Below are positions 6,974 to 15,700 of a stretch of 22,637 bases of DNA, piece by piece. A program made the position numbers and the translations under genes. Under the pieces are notes generated by a model. That model was not told the origin of the DNA. It did no database searches and saw only the letters and a list, made by a program, of their open reading frames with translations. Positions within the stretch are counted from its first letter, which is position 1. Every line of letters begins with the position of its first letter. Source of the DNA: a virus; the IMG/VR virus record IMGVR_UViG_3300030389_004382, positions 1 to 22,637 of that record; one strand, 5' to 3'.

Positions 6974-9496
6974 TTAAAAAAACATTAAACCTGTTATTTG
7001 ATTTATAGGAGCAAAAGCACCTGTAAACTTATAAATATTTCCATTATACTTAAATACTAATCCTTCGGTTGGGACAATAGCATCAAACCCACCGATAGCA
7101 TTTAACCTATCCAATTGTATCTTTAACTTATTCAACTTCTTTAAGTTACCACCACTTCTTATATCAGAAATAGCAGACTTAAGTTTCTTTCTCATATTTT
7201 GTACAGACTTTGCTGGATTAACAGCCAACCACCCATCCATATTTTTCATTATTTCGGCACCGACTTCAAAGAACAATTCTTCGAATGGTTTCATATTTTC
7301 TTTGACCATCCTAGCATGGTCTAACTTATCTGTAGTCAAAGACCAATCTAAAAACTTATCGTTCTTTATTGTTGCTTTCATATCTCTTACTGAATATGAC
7401 TTATCAAAAAAAGCCCATCTCATCGTAAGTCTTTTGAGAACATTTGCTGGTATCTTATATTTAAATTGTTTGGCAGCATTAAAGATATACTCTTCCCAAA
7501 ACCTCTGATGATATAATCCAAGTGTGTCGTTATCTTTTAGTGCATACTGACTTTGTAATTTAGATAAACGACCATGAAACTTTTTCTTCATTTTACCAAA
7601 GTCTTGATGTTTAGGAACAGTAACAAAGTTAGGTTTGGATATTTTATAATGTTTCTGTATGTGTTGATTAACTTGCTTAATCATACCTTGTAACATTCTC
7701 GCACTATCCTTTGCCTGTCCTATTGGTCTACCACTATCATCATACTCTATTGCTCCATGAAAAAGTAACTCTGTAATATCATAGTTTACGACATTCTCAC
7801 TAGCAGGCCACATTACTTCTAAACTCATGAACTTACTACCATTACCAAAAATTTTATCTTGTTGTTTTTTAGATAGAGCACCGATTGCCTTTGATAAGTC
7901 CCTCATCGCATATACAAAAGCATTTCGTATAGCACCTCTACCTTTAAATTTTTTCTCTACATCTTTTATAGATAATGCTGTTTGACCTTTATTTTTAAGA
8001 TGTCCTTTGTTACGAGCAGCGATAAGTTTACCATCCTTGTAACTTATCATTAAGTTTTGACCATCAGTTTTCTCAGTAACATTATCTTCTCGGTCAAGTT
8101 TACCACTTAAACCTAACTCAATTATTTTTTTTAAATCTCCAAATGTCAAATCTTTATCGTCAAATGGATGATTCATGTGACCGTAAGCTCCTCCCATTAA
8201 TAATAACTCCTTTCCGTTTCTTGGTAAATCACTTGTGAGTGATAAAACTTCTTTTACTATTTCTAAATCATCATGTTGCTCATCACCTGTTCTAATTTTA
8301 GTTTCTTCTGGCTCCTCACTATCAAGTTTTTTTAATGTTTTGGGTGAATCATCAATCGTTATTTTTCTGGCTTTCTTCATAGGATCAACATACTGATAAT
8401 CTTGATTCGCAAGTATTTTATCAATGTGGTCTAACCAATGATTCCACAATTCACTTCCTACCAAATCCAAATCATTACCAGCACTTGGTTCAGCAACTCC
8501 AGCAGGTCCATATGATACCGAACCAATAGGACCATTTGGATATGCAGTATCCTTATAGAATGATGTGTCTTGACTGTTATAAGCATCTGTATCAGTTATG
8601 AGATTTGCTAACTCCCAACCCAATCTACCAGCCTCTACTTCTGCCCTATTCATATATGATCTCAAACTTGAAAACATACCAGGCCCATCATCTGTATCTA
8701 CACTTGCAATCTCACTCCCCTCAAAGAGGCCATGATAAACCTCGTATAATTTTCTAAATTTATTTGTCATCATATTATACACACCTTTATCGAAATATCC
8801 AAATGTTTTTTTAAAAAACTTTTGCCTTTCTTTATCGTCTATATTTGGATTACCCAACATATCCCTTGTTTTTGTTCCACTTATATTTCCAAATTGTGGA
8901 GCAGTAACAAAGTATCCGTGTTCTTCAAACCCTCTTATATCACCTTTACTTTTTTTATAATCTTGATAATAAGTTTTACCACCACCCTTTTTAGTTCCAG
9001 CTTTTAAACGACCAGCATCTTTTTGACCGAAAGCATAAACCACTGCCGTGGTTTCAGGATCAAACTTTTTAAGTAAGTTAGTTGCCACATAAGGTGTCTT
9101 TTCCTCAATAATACGATTCTTAGGAATACCAACCTTTACCATGTGACGAACTTTTTCCTTGAAGTTCATTGGATGTCGTGGTGGTTTCTTAATATTACTT
9201 GTGGTTATATAGGCTTCATCTACTTGAGATGCCAACCATTTATATGTGGCAAGATGACCTGAATGAAATGGTTGAAATCTACCACCGAATACACCGATAG
9301 TTTTTTTTATTTTGGTTGGTTGTTCATTTACTTTCTTATAACCACTACCATAAGGAACTGAGGTGTGTCCTTTCTTTTTCATCTTTTTTATTTTAGAGTA
9401 TCGTGAACCACCTTTGATAGTTCCATCACTAGCAACGATACCCATCTCGTCAATAACGGGTTTGGTTATTTCTTCTACTAACTTTTTTAAACTCAT
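6974..9496 (-). CDS. Fused HxGH adenylyltransferase and KxDG ligase-like protein
   Basis: An 840-residue protein with two nucleotidyl-transfer domains. Residues 67-215 or so form a cytidylyltransferase-like domain of the NMN adenylyltransferase type: G-V-F-G-G-R-F-Q-P-F-H-S-G-H at 68-81 and the C-terminal signature I-S-G-T-K-T-R at 205-211. Residues 430-840 look like an ATP-dependent RNA/DNA ligase catalytic domain: motif I E-K-T-D-G-Q-N at 475-481 with the likely adenylated Lys476, F-M-S-L-E-V at 556-561, motif IV E-G-L-V-F-K-Y at 811-817 and motif V around Lys823. About 200 residues between them are unassigned. The start overlaps the Nudix stop (ATGA). The leader S-L-K-K-L-V-E-E is loosely like that of the two genes before it. 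Similar fusions exist, as I recall, in marine T4-like phages; the substrate of either domain cannot be read from sequence. Confidence 0.9.
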   Translation of the reverse strand: MSLKKLVEEITKPVIDEMGIVASDGTIKGGSRYSKIKKMKKKGHTSVPYGSGYKKVNEQPTKIKKTIGVFGGRFQPFHSGHLATYKWLASQVDEAYITTSNIKKPPRHPMNFKEKVRHMVKVGIPKNRIIEEKTPYVATNLLKKFDPETTAVVYAFGQKDAGRLKAGTKKGGGKTYYQDYKKSKGDIRGFEEHGYFVTAPQFGNISGTKTRDMLGNPNIDDKERQKFFKKTFGYFDKGVYNMMTNKFRKLYEVYHGLFEGSEIASVDTDDGPGMFSSLRSYMNRAEVEAGRLGWELANLITDTDAYNSQDTSFYKDTAYPNGPIGSVSYGPAGVAEPSAGNDLDLVGSELWNHWLDHIDKILANQDYQYVDPMKKARKITIDDSPKTLKKLDSEEPEETKIRTGDEQHDDLEIVKEVLSLTSDLPRNGKELLLMGGAYGHMNHPFDDKDLTFGDLKKIIELGLSGKLDREDNVTEKTDGQNLMISYKDGKLIAARNKGHLKNKGQTALSIKDVEKKFKGRGAIRNAFVYAMRDLSKAIGALSKKQQDKIFGNGSKFMSLEVMWPASENVVNYDITELLFHGAIEYDDSGRPIGQAKDSARMLQGMIKQVNQHIQKHYKISKPNFVTVPKHQDFGKMKKKFHGRLSKLQSQYALKDNDTLGLYHQRFWEEYIFNAAKQFKYKIPANVLKRLTMRWAFFDKSYSVRDMKATIKNDKFLDWSLTTDKLDHARMVKENMKPFEELFFEVGAEIMKNMDGWLAVNPAKSVQNMRKKLKSAISDIRSGGNLKKLNKLKIQLDRLNAIGGFDAIVPTEGLVFKYNGNIYKFTGAFAPINQITGLMFF

Positions 9497-9927
9497 AAGT
9501 TTAATTCCAACACTTGTCTCATTCTATCTTCAAAAGGTCTTGGTAAACTATCTTTATCATAATAACCATAATCAACATGTTCATGGTCTAATGTAGGTTT
9601 AGGTTTACCATCCACCTCTGCTTTGAATATTTTTGTTAGACGATTATATACGCCGTCTTTTATCGTTCCTAAATATACTAAACTTTTAGGGTTAATGTCA
9701 AGCATTGTTTCTTCTTTTAATTCACGAGCAGCACCCTCTTTAAAAGTTTCTCCCTTTTCAACACCACCCATTGGAACAGACCAGAAGTTCGGATATTTGC
9801 CTTGGGTTTCAGAACGTTTTACACAAAGGACTTGACCTTCAGATACAACTGCAACACCAGCAACTTTTCTTGGCGGTTTTGTTAAATGATAGTCTCTTTC
9901 GTTCAATAAATCTTTCAATTTAATCAT
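9493..9927 (-). CDS. Nudix hydrolase with possible head-targeting leader
   Basis: A 144-residue pyrophosphohydrolase acting on some nucleoside diphosphate linked to X. The Nudix box runs from Gly54 to Leu76: G-x5-E60-x7-R68-E69-L70-x-E72-E73, with Met75 where Gly is usual. All metal-binding glutamates are present. Before it stands the usual strand G-V-A-V-V with the aromatic pair N-F-W. What is odd is the extra start, M-I-K-L-K-D-L-L-N-E-R, which is not part of the fold and is repeated in the gene upstream. L-L-N-E fits the (L/I)-x-E cleavage rule of gp21-type proteases. It overlaps both neighbours, eight bases upstream and ATGA downstream, with AAAGGA before the ATG. Next to an NMN adenylyltransferase-like protein, NAD-type compounds, dinucleotides or capped RNA are reasonable substrate guesses. 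Confidence 0.93.
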   Translation of the reverse strand: MIKLKDLLNERDYHLTKPPRKVAGVAVVSEGQVLCVKRSETQGKYPNFWSVPMGGVEKGETFKEGAARELKEETMLDINPKSLVYLGTIKDGVYNRLTKIFKAEVDGKPKPTLDHEHVDYGYYDKDSLPRPFEDRMRQVLELNL

Positions 9928-10162
9928 TTGTCATATCCTTTATGTCTTGATAAGATTTACTTTTAGTTATCATTCTTCTAATCATCATGGATTGTTTTTC
10001 TAAAGTGCGAGATAACAATCTTTCTTCTGGTGCGTGTTTTTTAATTAAATCAGATAAGTCTTCTAATGAGTCTACTGCAGATTGATATACATCTTCAATT
10101 GTATCAGACCTTTTTGATACATATCTTTCATTTAGTAAATCTTTTAGTTTTGGTATAGACAT
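9920..10162 (-). CDS. Unknown 80-residue protein with shared leader
   Basis: I do not recognise this protein. After the leader M-S-I-P-K-L-K-D-L-L-N-E-R, the rest reads as two or three amphipathic helices with many Asp, Glu, Arg and Lys and no Cys or Trp, ending D-M-T-N-D. Its first nine leader residues from Lys5 are identical to Lys3-Arg11 of the Nudix protein encoded next. A good Shine-Dalgarno (AGGAGA) precedes the ATG, and the stop lies inside the Nudix start region, so the two are translated together. Small, basic-to-neutral helical proteins with a cut N-terminal leader are what T4 internal head proteins look like, so that is my best guess, based on the leader and location only. Confidence 0.85.
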   Translation of the reverse strand: MSIPKLKDLLNERYVSKRSDTIEDVYQSAVDSLEDLSDLIKKHAPEERLLSRTLEKQSMMIRRMITKSKSYQDIKDMTND

Positions 10163-10179
10163 AGATATTCTCCTACATC

Positions 10180-10188
10180 TATAAATAT
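10180..10188 (+). promoter_or_regulatory. TATAAATAT element before the 80-residue gene
   Basis: The same nine bases in the same antisense direction, 18 bases upstream of the ATG at 10162 in a 42-base gap. The sense strand reads ATATTTATA just ahead of the AGGAGA ribosome site. Confidence 0.25.
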
Positions 10189-10204
10189 ATAAGTTTCAAA
10201 AGAA

Positions 10205-10681
10205 CTAAACTTCTAATGCTCTTCTAAACCAACCAAAGTAAAACTTTTCCAAGTCTGGCTTACGAGTTACCAAATCGGCATAATACTTCACACGATAAGC
10301 ACGAACTCTGTCTAACTCGACACCTTTCATAGCACCAATCGTTTTAGGGCCTAATCCACCATCTACTTTAAGTCCAGCACCTTTGGCATTGGCTGCTTTT
10401 TGTAGAATTTTGACAGCTCTACCTCTACCTTGATTTACACACATATCAAAATAAATATGTCTGAGTTCTTCAGGTAGACTTTCAACTTTATTACCATTCC
10501 AATAGTGTTCTTTGTAGATTTCTTTTGCCCCATCTTTTGTGAGGTTTTTTATATCCACATCAGGATGACTTCTTTTGGCTATACCAAAATTAGTTTCTCC
10601 GCCTGGATCTTTTGGATCGTTAACGTATCCACCCTCGTGGTGTAATACTACTTCTATTATTTCATCGAATTTTACTAACAT
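10205..10681 (-). CDS. Lysozyme, GH108-type N-acetylmuramidase
   Basis: This 158-residue peptidoglycan hydrolase carries the family signature H-H-E-G-G-Y-V-N-D-P-x-D-P-G-G-E-T-N-F-G at residues 14-33, with the catalytic Glu16. It is followed by the usual Y-W-N-G-N and F-D-M-C-V-N-Q-G-R segments. The last third (V-D-G-G-L-G-P-K-T-I-G-A) matches the peptidoglycan-binding half normally joined to GH108. There is no signal peptide, SAR segment or membrane helix, so if it is the endolysin it needs a holin, and none is visible in the window. Alternatively it could ride on the tail, since fibre genes lie directly upstream. AGAGGAAAT precedes the ATG. It stands between two gaps, of 58 and 42 bases, so it may be expressed somewhat apart from its neighbours. 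Confidence 0.93.
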   Translation of the reverse strand: MLVKFDEIIEVVLHHEGGYVNDPKDPGGETNFGIAKRSHPDVDIKNLTKDGAKEIYKEHYWNGNKVESLPEELRHIYFDMCVNQGRGRAVKILQKAANAKGAGLKVDGGLGPKTIGAMKGVELDRVRAYRVKYYADLVTRKPDLEKFYFGWFRRALEV

Positions 10682-10739
10682 AACTATATTTCCTCTGTGA
10701 TTATATTAAAGATTACATATTTTCTATTTTCATACATAA
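10682..10739. other. 58-base gap between fibre and lysozyme genes
   Basis: AT-rich spacer without a hairpin and without the TATAAATAT string. It holds the lysozyme Shine-Dalgarno (AGAGGAAAT on the minus strand). Its isolation of the lysozyme gene suggests a boundary between the fibre block and the block that follows. Confidence 0.7.
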
Positions 10740-11849
10740 TTAACCTCTTGTTAAAATTGTATCTGTTTTTACTGCTAACCCAATTTTAATGCCTCTTGAG
10801 TGAAGAGAGTGACCTTCATTAACATATTGAGCTGAACCCGTTAACCAATGTATTTCATTTGAAATAGATAGTTGATCAGCAGAAAAACCGGAACTAGGAG
10901 TAATTAAACTAGCAGGTATATCACCTCTAATTCCACCCCTTAAAGTAACATTGCCTGATGAATCTTGAGATATACTCTGATTAGTTATACCTAAAAATTC
11001 ATTCCCATCTTCTAAAGCAAATATTTTACCACTTGAAGACATTTGAACAGGCACATAAGCATCAAGATTCTCTGCTGCAGTAAATGATGCTACTTTTGAA
11101 CTAACAGCTGCAGCTAACGAATTACCCGACAGTTGAACCTTGTCACTAAAAGACGCCGATTTTGTTAAAACTCTATATGGCATTGCTTTTGTAGTTTGAT
11201 CTCCTGCCCATAAATTATTTAGTCCAAAACTTTGAGCTGATGTATGATCGCTAGGTTCATTCTCACTAACAATACCATATCCAGCATCATTTGAAGTCCA
11301 TGCAGAAAATCGAGGATCATTATAATCAAGCAAAGAAGCAAAGGTTATGGCTTTACTGGCAGATATTTGTAAATTAGAACCTGTTAAAGAAACTTGTATA
11401 TCTAAAGTTTCATCTAATAAAGAAGAACCGCTTGGCAAATTATTACTTGTTACTATTAATTTAGTATTAGGTAAATTTATTGCTTGAAATATTCCTCTAT
11501 AATCAACATTTCCATTTCCAACAGTAGCATAAGAAGTATCATTCAAAGTGTATCCAGCTAAATCAATGTTCGCACTAAGTTTTGGACTTGTATCAGTCAC
11601 CACATCTTTGACTATATTAGTTATACTACCAATACCATCACCAGATATAGAACCAAATGAACCAGTTGAAGTTGATGAACCGCTTATATTATAATTACCA
11701 CTAGAAAAGTCAACGTCACCTGATAAATTTATACCAAAACTAGAAGTTAAATTCGCACCAATGTTTTCTAAAGGTAAAGTAATTTGGTCAATTGACATTG
11801 AAACAAAACCATCAGACAATAAACTAGCATTATTTTTTACTTTACTCAT
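10740..11849 (-). CDS. Fibre-like virion protein, S-D-G-F family, 369 residues
   Basis: This is the last of three consecutive proteins sharing an N-terminal layout: S-D-G-F near residue 12, a beta-rich stretch, a full I-S-G-S-S-T-S-T-G-S-F-G motif around 55-66, then G-D-G and D-T-S-P-K-L-S-A-N-I-D-L. The body is Ser/Thr/Gly/Asn-rich, as in phage fibres. The C-terminal 120 residues form a separate beta domain (V-P-V-Q-M-S-S-S-G-K, F-L-G-I-T, G-N-V-T-L-R-G-G-I-R-G-D) whose counterpart appears at the end of the 295-residue protein. Its ATG overlaps that gene's stop (ATGA). I infer an N-terminal virion-attachment part and a variable distal part. There is no chaperone-type C-terminal domain. Which structure it decorates, tail or capsid, cannot be told. 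Confidence 0.85.
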   Translation of the reverse strand: MSKVKNNASLLSDGFVSMSIDQITLPLENIGANLTSSFGINLSGDVDFSSGNYNISGSSTSTGSFGSISGDGIGSITNIVKDVVTDTSPKLSANIDLAGYTLNDTSYATVGNGNVDYRGIFQAINLPNTKLIVTSNNLPSGSSLLDETLDIQVSLTGSNLQISASKAITFASLLDYNDPRFSAWTSNDAGYGIVSENEPSDHTSAQSFGLNNLWAGDQTTKAMPYRVLTKSASFSDKVQLSGNSLAAAVSSKVASFTAAENLDAYVPVQMSSSGKIFALEDGNEFLGITNQSISQDSSGNVTLRGGIRGDIPASLITPSSGFSADQLSISNEIHWLTGSAQYVNEGHSLHSRGIKIGLAVKTDTILTRG

Positions 11850-12733
11850 TCTATAGGCCTCAATATTATAGTTTCTCCGTCAATAGCATTTCCAGCAACA
11901 ACTGGTCCAGATGCTAAGTCTATGGATGCCGTTTGATAACTTCCGTCACTTTTAATAAAATACTTACTACCAGTTATAAATCCGACACCATCAGGAGTTA
12001 AACTTCCAGTTACATTTGCTTTAAATCCTCTTAAAATTATCTTGGCAGTGCCAGAACTAGCATAATCATCTTTTGAAACTCCTAAAAATGTTTTCGTTAT
12101 ACCATTACCTAATTTTGAAACTGAACCACCTGAGTTTATTTTTACTGGATCACCTTTTATTAAAGCATCTGTAGTTACAAAAGTTAAAGTTGATGTGGAT
12201 TCTATTGTATCATCGAGACTATCTCCGTTAATATCAACAAAGTCAGACTCTAAATTGATGTGTTCACCACCGGCTTGAACACCCATTGTTTTGAATTCTT
12301 CAACATAAAAATCTTTTGCAAAAGTCTCATCATACAATTCTACTTTTTTCCAAATATTTATGTAATCACTTCCGCTTATTTCTTTAAAGAAAACACTACC
12401 AGAAGGAACATCTAAATTAAAAGATCCAGATAATTGAAAATTACCAATATCTAAATGACCACCTAATTGTGGTGATGAATCATCTGAGGTAGATACTGCA
12501 TCAGTTGTAATATTTGCACCATCACCTATTAATTTTCCAAAAGAAGCAGTAGACCTAAGAGAACCAGAAATATTCGTTCCTATAGTGATGTCATTATTAC
12601 TGATAAAGTTACCACTAGCTGTTATATTAAGAGTTGTTTTTATACTACTAGTTGATGTAAGCATATCGTTAGCAATGTTGGTTGTTAAAAAACCATCACT
12701 AACTATTTTTACTCTATCTTGTTGTTTACTCAT
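11846..12733 (-). CDS. Fibre-like virion protein, S-D-G-F family, 295 residues
   Basis: The middle member of the trio. The start reads K-I-V-S-D-G-F-L-T-T, nearly the same as the 1505-residue protein (N-L-V-S-D-G-F-L-T-T). It then has a diverged S-G-S-L-R-S-T-A-S-F-G-K-L-I-G-D-G and D-S-S-P-Q-L-G-G-H-L-D-I. The C-terminal half is a beta domain (G-D-P-V-K-I-N-S-G-G, F-L-G-V-S-K-D-D, A-K-I-I-L-R-G-F-K-A) typical of small phage decoration or fibre-tip units. TAATG joins it to the gene before and ATGA to the gene after, with AAGAGA as its ribosome site, which suggests tightly linked synthesis. I infer a short fibre or a head decoration protein that uses the same docking region as the giant neighbour. 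Confidence 0.85.
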   Translation of the reverse strand: MSKQQDRVKIVSDGFLTTNIANDMLTSTSSIKTTLNITASGNFISNNDITIGTNISGSLRSTASFGKLIGDGANITTDAVSTSDDSSPQLGGHLDIGNFQLSGSFNLDVPSGSVFFKEISGSDYINIWKKVELYDETFAKDFYVEEFKTMGVQAGGEHINLESDFVDINGDSLDDTIESTSTLTFVTTDALIKGDPVKINSGGSVSKLGNGITKTFLGVSKDDYASSGTAKIILRGFKANVTGSLTPDGVGFITGSKYFIKSDGSYQTASIDLASGPVVAGNAIDGETIILRPIE

Positions 12734-15700
12734 TATCTCTTTATTTGTAATAATAATTCAGTTTCACTTGTAGCAATACCCACTTCTAATGAAGAAGAAT
12801 TGTGAGTATAAATGCCAGTGCCATCTTCTATAAATACTCTTTTACCAGGAGTAAATGTATTTAGTGTGTTGTCTACATCGGCTTGTTCACCGAAAGAACC
12901 TGAAGTAAATTCTCCTGTTTGTACGGGTATTAATCTATTTCCTGAACCACTTATTAAACTACTTGTAACTTGTAAAATTTGACCTTCAAATTTTAATTTC
13001 ACCCTACTTCCAGATTGCATATATTCAGGAATTTCAGTATTAATAGAGTCTGTTGCTCCTATAATTTTGTCTTTAAAATCATCATTTGTTCTAGGATCGT
13101 CTATCACACTCGTTATGTAAGCTCTATAATGATTATCTTGACCTACATCAGTTGAAAGGTCACTTGGTAAAAATTGTTTCTGATAACTTCCCCAAGAATG
13201 AAATATAAGTGTATTACCATCATCAGAGTATATTGGAACCAGTGAATTTGGTCTGTATGTTTGAAGTTGGCCGTTCATGTTAAAAAAACAATCTATTAGT
13301 GGTGCAGGAGATTCTCTATGTCCATTATGAGTTCCACTTGGTGATATCTCAGCAAGATTAGCCTTATTTGTATCATCACCTTCCATCTGTCCCGAAATTT
13401 GATTACCATAATCACTTTTATCCATTGACCAATAAACACCAGTTAGTTCATGTGTGTGACCGTCAGTATCCGAAGGACTAAAGCCGTGAGAGGAGGGTTG
13501 TCTGTTAAACAAATTACCAGTGTTAAAACCAGTGTTCCCGTTTATTTGGGCTATTAAAGGAGGATATTCCATACGATAATCATCATTACTGTAATCAGGT
13601 CTTTTATGATAACCACTTTGTTTTGGATGGTCTAAAAATATTCTATAAGTTACGAGGATTTGTTTGATAGAGTCATTACTGCTAGAATTGGTTTCATTTT
13701 GAGTCCCAACAATCATATGAAGAAAAATACAAGTTGTTCCATTCCACTTTTTTATAGTAGGAGTAAGTATCATAGGAATGCCTGTGCTGCAAAATGTATT
13801 TGAAAATTTAGTTCTTGAACTGTAATCTGAATACCCAAAAGCGAATGCAGGCGGTGAAACAGCAAAAAAACCAATTCTTCCTCTTTCTTTTTCTATAAAA
13901 CCCCAATTTGACCATATATAACTGTATCGATTACTACTGGTACTATTACTTCTCTGTAATGCATTTACATAAACTACACCATTGCTAACTTTGACATCAA
14001 CGGCAGTTAAATAATCGTTTAAACTGGTAGAAGGCACACCTTCATCAGACATTTCTAAAAGTGATTGTACATTTAATATGTTTCCGTTTGATAATGCTAA
14101 GGCATATTTCCATCCATTATTGTATAGTGCACTATTATTATAGCCACCACCACCTAATACAAATACAAATCTATCCGTTGTTTTATCATATGCTACTTTA
14201 TTTAACCTACGAGTAAAATCATGATATTTTCTGCCATATATAGTGCTAGTATCTGAAACACTATCGGTTTGACCGCTAGAAAATTGAGACAAACCAGGAA
14301 AATTATAGAGTGTTCTAGAATTACCATAAGCATCTTTATCAAAAGAAGCACTTATACCATAATCAAAGGTTCCCGATACTGAACCTGTGTATGGACTTGG
14401 TGCAGAACCCATACTGCCTGTTAAAATCATATCAGAACCGGAAGTTATTGTTGTTCCATCAACAAAACAAACATTATATTTTCTAACATCACCATCATCA
14501 CTTGACCGATATGAAGTAACACCAGAGAGATAGTTTTGCCAAACGTTAACGAAAGCACCAGAACCACTTGTGCAAAGACCTGGTCCTCCTTGTATACAAC
14601 CAAAATCTTGTAAAGAAGACGATTGTGCTCCATAACTCAATCGATAATCAGCACCAACACTCCAAGTATCATTTGTTTCATCAACATCAAATATTTTAGC
14701 ATGAAGTGGTCCTGTTGTACTACCACTCAAATATGTTATTACAAATTTGTTTACTCCATCAAATTTTGCGACATTAGCAAAATACATACTTGCCGTATCA
14801 GGTGTTAAGACTTGACCTAATGAATGACCTAATCCTATTGAACCAGAATGTGGTATTTCTTGTTGATATAAATCAGCTGCATTTGACCTTGAAACATGGA
14901 GTTCCTCAGGAGTAACTTTCATTTGTTCACTATCGTAGCTGGCAGTAGTGTAGGAATAAAAGTCTATTTTGTAACAACCAAACTTTGGAAATTGAGATGG
15001 ATACAAGTAAATGTATTTATCGGCATTTGTTAAACCAAACCCAAAAGATAGTTGTCCATGTTGAGCCTCATATACAGATTTTCTAAATCTGTAATCAAAA
15101 CCAAAATAATCATTTGCATCAACTGTGGTATTATTGGTTGTGTCTAATTGACCAAAATGAGGTATGTTTGATGATGGTAAAGATGATGGTAAATCAAATG
15201 ATCCTTGCCCAACACCAAGTTTTGGATTAAATCCATAACATGTTTGATTTTGACCGCCATGATGATGACCAGATAACACCGATTCTAATCTATCTGTACT
15301 TGGATTCCTATAAACTAAAGAGCTTCTATATAATGGACTAGCAACATGATGGCCCGTTGTATTTGATGTACTTGCATTTATGGTATTATTGAGATCAGCC
15401 CCACCTAACGTTATTTTATCAAACGAACCTGTTTTAACAGTTAATTTATTAGAAACGTTTATATGTGAACTTGCAGTTACTTCATTTTTAAATCTTAATT
15501 TATGTGCAATTAAATCATGTCGTTTAGAATTTACTGGTTGTGGTCCAGAACCAATTGTTTCAGCTGAATATCCTCTACCCTCATCATAGGAAACTTGAAC
15601 CATCATGTGGGTTGAACTAGAACCTGAACCCATAGAAAAAAGTAAATCCCCATTCTGTAACACATGCATGTTATCTATGAATCTACCATAAGTATAACCA

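Noticed and set aside
10700-10705. TATAAT box upstream of the lysozyme gene
   Set aside because: A transcript starting at the usual distance would begin inside the Shine-Dalgarno, and there is no convincing -35 element.
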